A stretch of 64,000 nucleotides of DNA from Streptomyces sp. ERV7 (GTDB lineage Bacteria > Actinomycetota > Actinomycetes > Streptomycetales > Streptomycetaceae): NCBI RefSeq assembly GCF_001653515.1, contig NZ_LYOY01000001.1, positions 868,001 through 932,000 of the forward strand, given 5' to 3'. Position numbers and translations under genes: made by a program. Of this stretch, positions 26,720 through 36,424 are shown piece after piece. Each line of letters begins with the position of its first letter. The stretch's first letter is position 1. A model generated the notes under the pieces. It ran no database searches. It had not been told where the DNA came from and worked only from the letters and a program-made list of their open reading frames with translations.

Positions 26720-29388
26720 CAGGCGCTCTCGCCGACCTGGCGCTCGACGGCGTCGATGGCGTCGCCGATCGCGTCCGGGTTCTGACCGCCGCCCTGGGCG
26801 ACGTCCGGCTTGCCGCCACCGCCGCCGCCGAGGGTCTTGGCGGCGGTACGGACCAGCTCACCGGCCTTGAGACCGCGCTCGCGGGCGGCCTCGTTGGTGG
26901 CGATGACCGTCACCGGACGGCCGTTGGCGGTGGTGAACAGGGCCACCACGACCGGCCGGTCGGAGGAGATGCGGCCGCGCACGTCGAGGACGAGCTTGCG
27001 CAGGTCGTCGGCGGAGGTGCCGTCCGGCACCTGGCCGGTGACCAGGGCCACGCCCCGGACGTCCTTGGCGCCCTCGGCGAGACCGGCGGCGGCCTGGAGC
27101 ACCTTCTCGGCGCGGAACTTCTCGATCTCCTTCTCGGCGTCCTTCAGCTTGCCGAGCATGGTGGAGATCTTCTCCGGCAGCTCCTCCGGGCGGCCCTTGA
27201 CCAACTCCTGGAGCTGGGCGACGACCGTGTGCTCACGGGCGAGGAAGTGGTACGCGTCCACGCCGACCAGGGCTTCGATGCGGCGCACGCCGGAGCCGAT
27301 GGACGACTCTCCGAGCAGCTTCACCAGGCCCAGCTGGGCGGTGTTGCCGACGTGCGTACCGCCGCAGAGCTCCTTGGAGAAGTCCCCGATGGTGACCACG
27401 CGGACGCGCTCGCCGTACTTCTCACCGAACTCGGCGATGGCGCCCTGCTTCTTGGCCTCGTCGATCGACATGACCTCGGCCTGGACGTCCAGTTCGCGCG
27501 AGAGGACCTCGTTGATCCGCTGCTCGACGTCGGTGAGGACCGTGCCGGGAACGGCGGCGGGCGAGCCGAAGTCGAAGCGGAAGCGGCCCGGCGAGTTCTC
27601 CGAGCCGGCCTGGGCGGCCGTCGGGCCGAGCGCGTCGCGCAGGGCCTGGTGGGTCAGGTGCGTGGCGCTGTGGGCGCGGGCGATGGCGCGGCGGCGCTTG
27701 ATGTCGATGACCGCGTAGGCCGAGGCGCCGACGGTGACCTCGCCGACCTGGACGACGCCCTTGTGCACATGGACGCCGGGGACCGGCTTCTGCACGTCGC
27801 GGACCTCGATGACCGCGCCGCTGTCGAGCTTGATACGGCCCTGGTCGGCGAGCTGGCCGCCGCCCTCGGCGTAGAACGGGCTGCGGTCCAGGACGACCTC
27901 GACCTCGTCGCCCTCGGAGGCGGCGGGCGAGGGCACGCCGTCGACGAGGAGGCCGACGACCGTGGACTCGTTCTCGGTGAGCGTGTAGCCGGTGAAGTCG
28001 GTCTCGCCGGAGTTGTCGGCCACCTCGCGGTAGGCGGACAGGTCGGCGTGGCCGGTCTTCTTGGCCTTGGCGTCGGCCTTGGCGCGCTCGCGCTGCTCCT
28101 TCATCAGACGGCGGAAGCCGTCCTCGTCCACGGAGAGGCCCTGCTCGGCGGCCATCTCCAGGGTGAGGTCGATCGGGAAGCCCCAGGTGTCGTGGAGCAG
28201 GAAGGCCTTCTCGCCGGCCAGGACCGTGCCGCCGGAGGCCTTGGTCTCGGTGACGGCGGTGTCCAGGATGTTGGTGCCGCCCTTGAGGGCCTTCAGGAAG
28301 GCGGCCTCTTCGGCCAGCGCGACCGTCTCGATGCGCTTGCGGTCGGTGATCAGCTCCGCGTACTGCTGCCCCATCGTGTCGATCACGACGCCGATGAGGT
28401 CCTGGACGACCGGGCCGGTGGCGCCCATCAGGCGCATGTTGCGGATGGCGCGGCGCATGATGCGGCGCAGCACATAGCCGCGGCCCTCGTTGCCGGGGGT
28501 GACGCCGTCACCGATGAGCATCGTGGACGTACGGATGTGGTCGGCGACCACCCGCAGCGAGACATCGGTGGGGTGGGCGGCGCCGTAGCGGACGCCCGTC
28601 AGCTCGGTGGCCTTGTCCATGACCACGCGCAGGGTGTCGGTCTCGTACATGTTCTGCACGCCCTGCAGGATCATGGCGAGGCGCTCAAGACCCAGACCGG
28701 TGTCGATGTTCTTCGACGGCAGGTCACCGAGGATCGGGAAGTCCTCCTTGCCGTCGCCCGCACCGCGCTCGTACTGCATGAAGACCAGGTTCCAGATCTC
28801 CACGTACCGCTCGTCGTTGACGGCCGGGCCGCCCTCGACGCCGAACTCGGGGCCGCGGTCGTAGTTGATCTCGGAGCAGGGGCCACACGGTCCCGGCACG
28901 CCCATGGACCAGAAGTTGTCCTTCTTGCCCAGGCGCTGGATGCGCTCGGCCGGGACGCCGATCTTGTCGCGCCAGATGGCCTCGGCCTCGTCGTCGTCGA
29001 GGTAGACCGTGATCCAGAGCTTCTCCGGCTCCAGGCCGTAACCACCCTTGTCCTGGGGCGAGGTGAGCAGCTCCCAGGCGTACCGGATGGCACCTTCCTT
29101 GAAGTAGTCGCCGAAGGAGAAGTTGCCGCACATCTGGAAGAACGTGCCGTGGCGGGTGGTCTTGCCGACCTCTTCGATGTCCGGGGTACGGACGCACTTC
29201 TGGACGCTGGTCAGCGTGGTGGCCGGGGGCTTGGCCTCACCCAGGAAGTAGGGCTTGAACGGCACCATGCCCGCGGGAACCAGGAGCAGAGTCGGGTCGT
29301 CCGCGATGAGCGACGCCGAAGGGACGACGGTGTGACCGCGCTCCTCGAAGAAGCTCAGCCAGCGGCGGCGGATTTCAGCCGACTCCAT
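26719..29388 (-). CDS. alaS: Alanyl-tRNA synthetase
   Basis: Charges tRNA-Ala and edits Ser/Gly mischarging. The 889-residue protein has the class-II core ([46 protein letters not shown]). An editing domain follows, with [15 protein letters not shown] and CGGTHVGN zinc motifs, then the C-Ala domain ending in a glycine-rich [15 protein letters not shown] tail. It is the main gene of the minus-strand unit DUF948-DUF6167-alaS-yqgF-mltG-aroE, an order I recall as conserved in actinobacteria. Confidence 0.98.
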   Translation of the reverse strand: MESAEIRRRWLSFFEERGHTVVPSASLIADDPTLLLVPAGMVPFKPYFLGEAKPPATTLTSVQKCVRTPDIEEVGKTTRHGTFFQMCGNFSFGDYFKEGAIRYAWELLTSPQDKGGYGLEPEKLWITVYLDDDEAEAIWRDKIGVPAERIQRLGKKDNFWSMGVPGPCGPCSEINYDRGPEFGVEGGPAVNDERYVEIWNLVFMQYERGAGDGKEDFPILGDLPSKNIDTGLGLERLAMILQGVQNMYETDTLRVVMDKATELTGVRYGAAHPTDVSLRVVADHIRTSTMLIGDGVTPGNEGRGYVLRRIMRRAIRNMRLMGATGPVVQDLIGVVIDTMGQQYAELITDRKRIETVALAEEAAFLKALKGGTNILDTAVTETKASGGTVLAGEKAFLLHDTWGFPIDLTLEMAAEQGLSVDEDGFRRLMKEQRERAKADAKAKKTGHADLSAYREVADNSGETDFTGYTLTENESTVVGLLVDGVPSPAASEGDEVEVVLDRSPFYAEGGGQLADQGRIKLDSGAVIEVRDVQKPVPGVHVHKGVVQVGEVTVGASAYAVIDIKRRRAIARAHSATHLTHQALRDALGPTAAQAGSENSPGRFRFDFGSPAAVPGTVLTDVEQRINEVLSRELDVQAEVMSIDEAKKQGAIAEFGEKYGERVRVVTIGDFSKELCGGTHVGNTAQLGLVKLLGESSIGSGVRRIEALVGVDAYHFLAREHTVVAQLQELVKGRPEELPEKISTMLGKLKDAEKEIEKFRAEKVLQAAAGLAEGAKDVRGVALVTGQVPDGTSADDLRKLVLDVRGRISSDRPVVVALFTTANGRPVTVIATNEAARERGLKAGELVRTAAKTLGGGGGGKPDVAQGGGQNPDAIGDAIDAVERQVGESA

Positions 29389-29729
29389 CAGTGGTCCTCA
29401 TTCCGGTTGTACGAGATCTTCCTGGGGGAGATCTTCGGGTTCTGCTGGTTGGGTTGGTCGATGGCCGCGAGGCGGCGCTGCGCCGGGAGCTCCCGCACAT
29501 TGGAGGCGTTCAGCCCCAGCGCGTCGTTGAGTTCGGACTCGCGCTGGACCATTCCGGTCTTCACGTCGAGCGCGAAGTCCTTGAGCTTGTGGCCCGCCTC
29601 GATCGCCTTGTCGGCGGTGCGCGCGGCCAGCGACTCCGGGGTGAGCTGCTTCAGCTTCCGGTTGACCTTGGTGGTGGCCCACACACCGGCTGCGGCGCCC
29701 GCGGTGAACCAGAACGTACGGCGGAACAT
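29388..29729 (-). CDS. Small membrane-anchored protein, DUF6167-like
   Basis: A 113-residue protein beginning with a short hydrophobic helix ([17 protein letters not shown]) and continuing as a charged helical region ([39 protein letters not shown]). Its function is unknown. Its TGA overlaps the alaS ATG by one base, and it follows the DUF948 gene by 7 nt. The pair looks like an actinobacterial membrane accessory set co-expressed with alaS; assignment to DUF6167 is from memory. Confidence 0.85.
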   Translation of the reverse strand: MFRRTFWFTAGAAAGVWATTKVNRKLKQLTPESLAARTADKAIEAGHKLKDFALDVKTGMVQRESELNDALGLNASNVRELPAQRRLAAIDQPNQQNPKISPRKISYNRNEDH

Positions 29730-29736
29730 CGCAGCG

Positions 29737-30159
29737 TCAGCCCTTTCGCTTGCTCCGCCGCGCGGACGGCAGAGTCCGCCCGACGATCACCGTACGAGGC
29801 GGCTCGGCGGGCCCGGTTTTCCGTCCGATGGCCCGGCGCACCCCGTACCCGAAGGCCGCGACCTTCACCAGGGGGCCGCCGAAGGTCGAGGCGACCGTGG
29901 TGGAGAGCGCCGAGGCGTTGGAGGTGACCTCCTGGACGTCCGAGGCGATCGCGTCGACCCGGTCCAGCTGGGTCTGCGCCGAGCGCACCGCCGTCGAGGC
30001 GTCCGCCAGGAGCGGGACGGCCTGTTCGGTCACGTCGGCCACCAGCTTGGTCGTCGCCTTCAGCGTCTGGGCCAGCCTCACGAGGACTACGGCGAGGAAG
30101 GACACCAGGATCGCCCAGAAGACGGCCACCAGGATCCCGGCCACCTCTCCACCGGACAC
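29737..30159 (-). CDS. DUF948-family membrane protein
   Basis: A 140-residue protein with one N-terminal membrane helix (VAGILVAVFWAILVSFLAVVLV). It then has a heptad-like coiled-coil segment (LAQTLKATTKLVADVTEQAVPLLADASTAVRSAQTQLDRVDAIASDV) typical of DUF948 proteins, and a basic tail. The GTG at 30159 was chosen because AGGGAG lies 9 nt upstream; the ATG 7 codons earlier overlaps that ribosome binding site. First gene of the alaS unit, divergent from the STAND ATPase. Confidence 0.85.
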   Translation of the reverse strand: MSGGEVAGILVAVFWAILVSFLAVVLVRLAQTLKATTKLVADVTEQAVPLLADASTAVRSAQTQLDRVDAIASDVQEVTSNASALSTTVASTFGGPLVKVAAFGYGVRRAIGRKTGPAEPPRTVIVGRTLPSARRSKRKG

Positions 30160-30280
30160 TTCGCACCGCTCCCTGCGCATCGACCGTCGGACAAGAAAAG
30201 TTGTCCCCCGACCCTATCGCGCCGAGGGTCTTGCCCCCTACCGCATTAGGGGGTCGCCGAAGCGGAGTCCCGCAGGCCGA

Positions 30281-30310
30281 TTGTACGCAGTGCATACCCT
30301 TCAGTACTCT
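30281..30310 (+). promoter_or_regulatory. Promoter giving a probably leaderless mRNA for the STAND ATPase
   Basis: TTGTAC (30281-30286) and TACTCT (30305-30310) are 18 nt apart. The ATG at 30320 is 10 nt after the -10, so transcription should start at or within a few bases of it, and no Shine-Dalgarno is present. A 6-bp inverted repeat (ACGCAG / CTGCGT) brackets the spacer and -10 and could bind a regulator. Confidence 0.55.
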
Positions 30311-30319
30311 GCGTGTTCC

Positions 30320-32479
30320 ATGCGCTCCCCTGTGCCCTCAGAGCTGAATCGCTTCGTGGGGCGAGAACGTGAACTGGCCGCGCTGCACGGGCTGCTGGCC
30401 GAGGCGCGGCTGACCACCGTGGTCGGGGTCGGCGGCGTCGGCAAGACCCGGCTGGCGCTGCGCGCCGCGTCGGCCATGGCGGCGCAGGAACGCTACTGCG
30501 ACGGTGTCCGGCCGGCGGACCTCTCCACGGTCACCGACCCGGACCTGCTCGACCACGCCGTGCTGGAGGCGCTCGGGCTCACCGACCACACCAGCCGGCC
30601 GCCCCGCCGCGTCCTCCTCGACCACCTCGCCGAGCGCACGCTGCTCCTCGTCCTGGACGGCTTCGAGCAGCTGGTGGACGCCTGCGCGGAGCTGGTGTGC
30701 GAGCTGCTGCGCCGCTGCCCCGGGCTGCGGGTGCTCGCCGCCGGGCGCCTACCGCTGCGCGTGGCCGGCGAGCGGCTGCTCGCGCTCGCGCCGATGGACG
30801 ACGAGGACGCGGTGGCGCTCTTCGCCGACCGGGCCGCCGCCGGGCGCGGCGGCTTCGCGCTCACCGACGAGCTCGCGGCGCCCACCCTGGAGCTGTGCCG
30901 ACGGCTCGACGGGATCCCGCTCGCCCTGGAGCTGGCGGCCGGACGGCTCGGCGCACTCTCCGTCGAGCAGCTGCTGCACCGCCTGGACGACCGCTTCCGC
31001 CTGCTGACCTGCGGCGGACGCGGGACCGTGGCGCGCCACCAGACCCTGCGCACCACGATCGGCTGGAGCCACGAGCTGTGCACCCCGGCCCAGCGGCTGC
31101 TGTGGGCCCGGCTCTCGGTGTTCGCCGGGCAGTTCGACCTGGAGGCCGTCGAGTACATCTGCGTCGGCCCGGAGCTGCCGCCGGAGGCCGTGCTCGACGT
31201 GGTCCAGGAGCTCCTGGACCACTCACTCGTGGTCCGCGAGGACGGTCCGGCGGGGGTGCGCTACCGGATGCTCGACACCGTACGGGAGTACGGCGCCGAC
31301 TGGCTGGCGGCGACCGGCGACGCGGAGCGGCTGCGCCGGCGCCACCGCGACTGGTACCTGGGGCTCGCCACCTGGTGCGAGCTCGACTGGTTCAGCCCGC
31401 GCCAGGCCGAGGTGGCGGTGCGGGTGGAGGCCGAACTGCCCAATCTGCGGGCCGCCCTCGACCACTCGCTCGACTCCGGGCGGGACACGCATCTGGCCCA
31501 GTACCTGGCGGGCACGCTCTGGTTCTGCTGGGTGGGCTGCGGGCGGCTCGCCGAGGGCGCGCACTGGCTGGGCCTCGTCCTGGAGGCCGGGGGCGGCGAC
31601 CACGACGGCGCCCGGCTGAAGGCGCTGTGGGTGCTCGGCTACGTCTCGGTGCTGCGGGGCGAGACGACGGCGGCGATCGCGGCGCTGCACGAGTGCCGCG
31701 AGGAGGCCGAGCGCACCGGCGACGTGGTGGCGCGCGCGTACGCGGTGCACCGGACGGGCTGTCTGGCGCTGGTCTCGGACGACATGCCGAGGGCCGAGGA
31801 GCTGCTGCGGGCGGCGCTGGCGCAGTACGAGGAGATCGGCGAGCTCAACAGCAATGTGCTGATGGCGCGGATCGAGCTCGCGATGGCGGTGGCCTTCCTC
31901 GGCCATCTCGAAGAGGCCGTCGTGATGTGCGAGCAGGTGGTGGAGGTCTGCGCGGACCACGGCGAGCGCTGGGCCAGGGCGTACGCGCTGTACGTCCTCG
32001 GGTACGCGGCCTGGCACGCCAAGGACCTGGGCCGGGCGCGGGCGCTGCTGGGCGAGTGCCTGGTGATCGACCACGCCTTCCACGACCTGCTGGGCACGGT
32101 GCTCGCGCTGGAGCTGATGGCGCTGGTCGCGGTGGACGGCGGCGATCCGGCGGAGGCGGCGGTGCTGCAGGGGGCGGCCGAGGGGATCTGGCCGTCGGTG
32201 GGCCTGCCGCTGTTCGGCTCGGCGTGCTTCAACGCGGCGCATGTGCTGTGCGAGCAGCGGGCCCGGGAGCGCCTCGGCGACTCCGCGTACGAGACGTTCC
32301 GGACGCGCGGCCGCGGGCTCGGCCTGGACACGGCGGTGGCCCGGGCGCTTGCGGGCGCCGAGGAGACGGGTGCCCAGGCGCCACCGGCCCGGGAGGAGGC
32401 GGCCCCACAAACGCGGGGGCCCGCCGCCTCCCGCTCCGTGCGGAGCGAGGGGACGGCGGGCCGGAGCGCGGAGCGCTGA
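30320..32479 (+). CDS. STAND-type ATPase (AfsR/LuxR-like NTPase with TPR repeats, no HTH)
   Basis: A 719-residue protein of the AP/NACHT-like ATPase group seen in AfsR and large LuxR regulators. Walker A is GVGGVGKTR (residues 36-44), Walker B is LLLVLDGFEQL (about 108-118), followed by RLPLRVAGE (sensor) and LCRRLDGIPLALELAAGRL (GxP motif). A winged-helix-like part and about 350 residues of TPR-like helical repeats follow. The end (FRTRGRGLGLDTAVARAL) is the sequence that in relatives leads into a LuxR DNA-binding domain, but here a 50-residue disordered tail follows with no HTH. The target is unknown; it may act by protein-protein contact. Confidence 0.85.
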   Translation: MRSPVPSELNRFVGRERELAALHGLLAEARLTTVVGVGGVGKTRLALRAASAMAAQERYCDGVRPADLSTVTDPDLLDHAVLEALGLTDHTSRPPRRVLLDHLAERTLLLVLDGFEQLVDACAELVCELLRRCPGLRVLAAGRLPLRVAGERLLALAPMDDEDAVALFADRAAAGRGGFALTDELAAPTLELCRRLDGIPLALELAAGRLGALSVEQLLHRLDDRFRLLTCGGRGTVARHQTLRTTIGWSHELCTPAQRLLWARLSVFAGQFDLEAVEYICVGPELPPEAVLDVVQELLDHSLVVREDGPAGVRYRMLDTVREYGADWLAATGDAERLRRRHRDWYLGLATWCELDWFSPRQAEVAVRVEAELPNLRAALDHSLDSGRDTHLAQYLAGTLWFCWVGCGRLAEGAHWLGLVLEAGGGDHDGARLKALWVLGYVSVLRGETTAAIAALHECREEAERTGDVVARAYAVHRTGCLALVSDDMPRAEELLRAALAQYEEIGELNSNVLMARIELAMAVAFLGHLEEAVVMCEQVVEVCADHGERWARAYALYVLGYAAWHAKDLGRARALLGECLVIDHAFHDLLGTVLALELMALVAVDGGDPAEAAVLQGAAEGIWPSVGLPLFGSACFNAAHVLCEQRARERLGDSAYETFRTRGRGLGLDTAVARALAGAEETGAQAPPAREEAAPQTRGPAASRSVRSEGTAGRSAER

Positions 32480-32493
32480 ATACTGCGCCTGAC

Positions 32494-33108
32494 TCAGCGG
32501 GCGTAGTACTCGACGACGAGCTGCTCGTCGCAGATGACCGGGATTTCCTTGCGGTTCGGGTCGCGGTCCAGGCGGAAGGCCAGGGCCTTCAGGTTCACCT
32601 GGAGGTAGCGCGGGGTCTCGCCCTCGCCGGCGTAGCCACCCTCGCGGGCAACCTGGAAGGGGTGCTTCTCACGGCTGCGCTCGCGGACGGTGATGACGTC
32701 GTCCGGACGGACGCGGAACGACGGCTTGTCGACCTTGCCACCGTTGACCTGGATGTGGCCGTGGACGACCATCTGGCGGGCCTGGTAGATGGTGCGGGCG
32801 ATGCCCGAACGCAGGACCAGGGCGTCGAGGCGACGCTCGAGCTCGACGACCAGCGCCTCGCCCGTCTTGCCCTCGGCCTTCTTGGCGCGGTCGTAGGCAC
32901 GCGCCATCTGACGCTCAGAGATGTCGTACTGGGCGCGCAGACGCTGCTTCTCGAGCAGACGGACCTTGTAGTCCGAGTTCTGCTTGCGGCCACGGCCGTG
33001 CTCGCCCGGCGGGTACGGACGGGCCTCGAAGTACTTGACGGCCTTCGGCGTCAGCGCGATGCCGAGCGCACGAGACTTCTTGACCTTGGGACGCGACTGG
33101 TTAGGCAC
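32494..33108 (-). CDS. rpsD: 30S ribosomal protein S4
   Basis: Primary 16S rRNA-binding protein, 204 residues. The conserved N-terminal [21 protein letters not shown] and the S4 RNA-binding domain [34 protein letters not shown] are clear. The first segment lacks the zinc cysteines, that is, the C-minus form. The GTG at 33108 gives [11 protein letters not shown] and has GGAGG 10 nt upstream; a TTG three codons earlier is less likely. It is transcribed alone, apart from the main ribosomal operons, and convergent with the STAND ATPase (14-nt gap). No promoter stands out in the 57 nt upstream, so it may lie within the divergent gene. Confidence 0.97.
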   Translation of the reverse strand: MPNQSRPKVKKSRALGIALTPKAVKYFEARPYPPGEHGRGRKQNSDYKVRLLEKQRLRAQYDISERQMARAYDRAKKAEGKTGEALVVELERRLDALVLRSGIARTIYQARQMVVHGHIQVNGGKVDKPSFRVRPDDVITVRERSREKHPFQVAREGGYAGEGETPRYLQVNLKALAFRLDRDPNRKEIPVICDEQLVVEYYAR

Positions 33109-33132
33109 GTTCTCCAAACCTCCATGGTTGGG

Positions 33133-33151
33133 TTAGGTTAGGCTCACCTTA
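33133..33151 (+). promoter_or_regulatory. Iron box (DmdR1/IdeR-type operator)
   Basis: TTAGGTTAGGCTCACCTTA matches the 19-bp iron-box consensus TTAGGTTAGGCTAACCTAA at 17 of 19 positions. It lies 14 nt before the ATG of the DUF2470 gene, over its likely promoter or leader, and 24 nt from the rpsD start on the other strand. In iron-replete cells DmdR1 would be expected to repress. Confidence 0.8.
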
Positions 33152-33165
33152 CTCAAGGAGATCGT

Positions 33166-34050
33166 ATGTCTCGTCCGGGGAACACCAGTCACATCACGGA
33201 CAGCACGAAGAAGGCCGAACCCGCAGAAGGGGTCGACTCCACCGGCCCGCGAAACGGGGCCGGTACCGGTGCGCAGCAAGCCACCGGTCACGTGACGGAG
33301 GTCCGATCAGATCGTGGTCAGCCGCGTCCCAGCGGACTTGAGATCGCCCGGATGCCGTCAGCAGCCGAGCGCACACGAACTCTCGTACATAGTACCTGCT
33401 CGTCGGTGCTGCTCATCACCGGCCTGGACGGCGCCCGCCCGGAGCAGCTGATGCCCCGGGTGCGGAACGTGGGACCCGAGGGCGATCTGTTCCTGCTCTT
33501 CCCCGCCGACTCGCCCGCCGTACGGGCCGCCACCCACGCCCAGGACGACGAGCTCTCGGCCGTACTGGAGCTCACCGATGTGGCGCCGGTCTCCGTCCCC
33601 CACCGTATCCGGGGCCGTGCCTGGGTCACCGGCTGGCTCACCCGGGTCCCCGGTCTGGCCCCGCCCGGGAGCATGACGCTGCGCCTGGAGGTGAACGAGG
33701 CGTACGTGGACGACCTGTGGGGCGCCGACGCGGTGGAGCCGGAGGCGTTCGCGGCCGCCGAGCCCGATCCGATGGTCCGGGACGAGACCGAGCTGCTCCA
33801 GCATCTGCACGCCCATCACGGGGAGCAGATGCGCTCGCTCTGCGGGCTGGTGGGCCGGCCGGGACCCGACGGGGACCGGGGGATGAAATCGGTCACGCCG
33901 CTGGCGCTGGACCGGTTCGGTCTGCGGGTCCGCTTCCAGGACACCGCCGGGCACTGCTTCGACGCGCGCTTCGAGTTCCCGGAGCCGGTGGCGGACCTCG
34001 TCCAGCTGCGCCGGGCCATGCGGCGGCTCTTCGAGGCGGCGAGCGACTGA
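33166..34050 (+). CDS. DUF2470-domain protein, predicted iron-regulated
   Basis: A 294-residue protein. Residues from about 63 on resemble the flavin-reductase/HugZ-like split-barrel fold ([58 protein letters not shown]). The C-terminal DUF2470 part ([52 protein letters not shown]) is found with heme-degradation enzymes. The ATG at 33166 follows AAGGAG, but the first 62 codons are hydrophilic and have lower third-position GC, so a start at 33352 (232 residues) is possible. The iron box upstream supports a role in iron or heme use; the substrate is unknown. Confidence 0.8.
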   Translation: MSRPGNTSHITDSTKKAEPAEGVDSTGPRNGAGTGAQQATGHVTEVRSDRGQPRPSGLEIARMPSAAERTRTLVHSTCSSVLLITGLDGARPEQLMPRVRNVGPEGDLFLLFPADSPAVRAATHAQDDELSAVLELTDVAPVSVPHRIRGRAWVTGWLTRVPGLAPPGSMTLRLEVNEAYVDDLWGADAVEPEAFAAAEPDPMVRDETELLQHLHAHHGEQMRSLCGLVGRPGPDGDRGMKSVTPLALDRFGLRVRFQDTAGHCFDARFEFPEPVADLVQLRRAMRRLFEAASD

Positions 34051-34110
34051 AGCAGGAGGGCGGGCGACCGAGCGGCGGGGGGCGCCGGGGGCGAGGGGGG
34101 GGCGAGGGTC

Positions 34111-35500
34111 CTACTCCCCCCGGCCCAGCCGCTCGCGGACCTTCTCCACCACGTCCGCGTACCTCGCCTCCGCGCCGTAGCGCGTCGGTTCGTAGTAGCG
34201 CTTGTCGGCCACCGCGTCCGGCGCGTACTGCTGGGCCGCGATCGCGCCCGGGACGTCGTGCGGATACACATACCCCTGGGCGTGGCCGAGCTTGGCCGCG
34301 CCCTTGTAGTGGCCGTCGCGCAGATGCGGCGGGACCGGACCGGCCAGGCCCTTCCGGACGTCCTCCATCGCGGCGAAGATCGCGTTCGTCGCCGCGTTCG
34401 ACTTCGGGGCGAGGGCCAGGGCGATGGTGGCGTGGCTGAGGGTGAGGGCCGCCTCCGGGAAGCCGATCATGGCGACCGCCTGGGCGGCGGCGACGGCCGT
34501 CGGCAGCGCCGTCGGGTCCGCGAGGCCGATGTCCTCGCTCGCGGAGATCATGGTCCGCGAGGCCGATGTCCTCGCTCGCGGAGATCATCAGGCGGCGCGC
34601 GATGAACCGCGGGTCCTCGCCCGCCTCGATCATGCGGGCCAGATAGTGCAGCGCCGCGTCCACGTCCGAGCCGCGGATGGACTTGATCAGGGCGCTCGCC
34701 ACGTCGTAGTGCTGGTCGCCGTCCTTGTCGTACTTCACCGCCGCCCGGTCGACCGTCTCCTCGACCGTCTGGAGCGTGACCTCGCCCTCCTCCTTGGCGA
34801 GGGCCGAGCCCGCCGCCGCCTCCAGGGCGGTCAGCGCACGGCGGGCGTCGCCGCCCGCGATCCGCAGCAGATGCGCCTCGGCGTCCTCCGCCAGCGTCAC
34901 CGCGCCGCCGAGCCCGCGCTCCTCCTCGACCGCCCGGCGCAGCAGTCCGCGCAGGTCGTCGTCGGTGAGCGGCTCCAGGGTCAGCAGCAGGGAGCGGGAG
35001 AGCAGCGGGGAGATCACCGAGAAGTACGGATTCTCCGTCGTCGCGGCGATCAGCGTCACCCAGCGGTTCTCCACCGCCGGGAGCAGGGAGTCCTGCTGGG
35101 CCTTGGAGAAGCGGTGGATCTCGTCGAGGAAGAGGACGGTCTCCTTGCCGAAGCCGCCGATGGCCCGGCGGGCCCCGTCGATCACGGCCCGCACTTCCTT
35201 GACGCCCGCGGTGATCGCGGAGAGCTCGACGAAGCGCTTGTTGGTCGCCTTGGAGACCACATAGGCGAGGGTCGTCTTGCCGATGCCCGGCGGGCCCCAG
35301 AGGATCACCGAGGAGGGTCCGGCGGGGCCGCCGCTCCCCTCCCCCACCAGGCGCCGCAGGGGCGATCCCGGCTTGAGCAGATGCTGCTGCCCGACCACTT
35401 CGTCGAGGATGCGCGGGCGCATCCGGACGGCCAGAGGGCTGCCCGCCGGGTCTTTCTCCTGGCGGTCCTCTGCGGCTGCGGTGAACAGGTCGGGCTCCAC
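34111..35500 (-). pseudogene. rarA: Replication-associated recombination ATPase RarA/MgsA, frameshifted
   Basis: AAA+ clamp-loader-like ATPase acting at stalled forks. The first frame (from the GTG at 35500, [17 protein letters not shown]) contains [12 protein letters not shown] (Walker A), [16 protein letters not shown] (Walker B), [10 protein letters not shown] (sensor 1) and [12 protein letters not shown] (sensor 2), and runs normally to [15 protein letters not shown]. There a perfect 37-bp tandem duplication (34515-34588) shifts the frame. The remaining C-terminal domain ([22 protein letters not shown] to [13 protein letters not shown]) continues in another frame to the stop at 34111. Removing one copy restores one continuous gene of about 450 codons. 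It is either a true mutation or an assembly error. Confidence 0.9.
34515..34588. repeat. Perfect 37-bp tandem duplication inside rarA
   Basis: 34515-34551 and 34552-34588 are identical. Each copy contains an 8-bp inverted repeat (TCCGCGAG, 13 nt, CTCGCGGA) that could form a hairpin and promote slippage. 37 is not a multiple of three, so the reading frame is lost. Confidence 0.95.
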
Positions 35501-35584
35501 GTCGAGAACCCTATGCCACCCCACTGACAACGCGGTCAGGGCGGGGAACCCCCCAGGTCAGCCAGGTCAACCAGATCAGCCAGG

Positions 35585-36217
35585 TCAGCTGGTCCAGAAG
35601 TCCCACCAGCGGGTCAGGATCAGCATCCCGATGATCCCGACGTGCACCACGGGCAGCACCCAGGTGAACTCCGACAGGAACGACTTCAGCCAGCCCGGCG
35701 CCGGCAGCAGGCCGCGGCGGATGTTGTGCGAGGTCACGTACCAGAACATGAAGATCGTGGCGACCCACGCCAGGCTGCACCACAGGCAGAGCGCGTTGAT
35801 CCGGTACAGCGACTGGAACTGCAGCCAGGTGCAGAACCCGACGCCGAAGAGCGTGCCCGCGTTGAGGGTCAGCCAGTACCAGCGGCGGAAGCGCGCGCCC
35901 GCCAGCAGGCTCATACCGACCGCGATCACGATCCCGTACGCCACCAGACCCAGCATCGGGTTCGGGAAGCCGAACGCCGAGGCCTGGTCGCTCTTCATGA
36001 TGTTGCCGCAGGAGACCACCGGGTTGAGACTGCAGCCCGGGGTGAAGTTCGGGTCTTCGAGCAGCTTGAACTTGTCGATCGTGATGACCCACGCGGCCAG
36101 CAGTCCGGCGGCCCCCGTGATCACCAGGAGCCACGCGAACGCGCGGCTGCCGCCGACGGTGCCCCGGGTGCTCACCTGCTCCTGGCCGGAGGAGACGTCG
36201 TCAACTGTTGTGGTCAT
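35585..36217 (-). CDS. Vitamin K epoxide reductase (VKOR) family protein
   Basis: A 210-residue integral membrane thiol oxidoreductase that, in actinobacteria, re-oxidises a DsbA-like protein using menaquinone. It has four to five membrane helices and the loop cysteine pair C62 and C70 ([11 protein letters not shown]). The active-site CxxC is CLWC at 144-147 near the end of a helix. The last helix ([16 protein letters not shown]) is also typical. It lies between rarA and hisS on the same strand; no DsbA partner is in the window. Confidence 0.93.
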   Translation of the reverse strand: MTTTVDDVSSGQEQVSTRGTVGGSRAFAWLLVITGAAGLLAAWVITIDKFKLLEDPNFTPGCSLNPVVSCGNIMKSDQASAFGFPNPMLGLVAYGIVIAVGMSLLAGARFRRWYWLTLNAGTLFGVGFCTWLQFQSLYRINALCLWCSLAWVATIFMFWYVTSHNIRRGLLPAPGWLKSFLSEFTWVLPVVHVGIIGMLILTRWWDFWTS

Positions 36218-36331
36218 ATCGCCGTTCCGTCATTCCGTGGCTGCCGTTTTGCGGCTGCTGGACAGGGGCCATTGTGCCGCAATCCGTGGCCCGGCCACCG
36301 TTCGATGGAGATAAGGACGGCAGGATCCGGC

Positions 36332-36367
36332 GTGCCGAGTCCGGCCCGTAACGACCGGACTTGGCAC
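36332..36367 (-). terminator. Terminator after hisS
   Basis: GTGCCGAGTCCGG (36332-36344) pairs with CCGGACTTGGCAC (36355-36367) with one G-T pair and a 10-nt loop. It starts 57 nt past the hisS stop and separates hisS from the VKOR gene. Confidence 0.75.
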
Positions 36368-36424
36368 TTCGCCGTCGGCGTCATCCATCAGGACGACGCC
36401 GTACGTACCGAGTTGACCCGGCCG

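Noticed and set aside
33893..34110. Continuation of the first rarA frame past the duplication, antisense to the DUF2470 gene
   Set aside because: The sequence after SEDIGLAD is Arg/Pro/Gly-rich and unlike RarA; it is out-of-frame reading after the 37-bp duplication.
36381..36424. Out-of-frame C-terminal extension of hisS
   Set aside because: It arises from the frameshift at 36559; the conserved HisRS end is found in another frame and stops at 36425.
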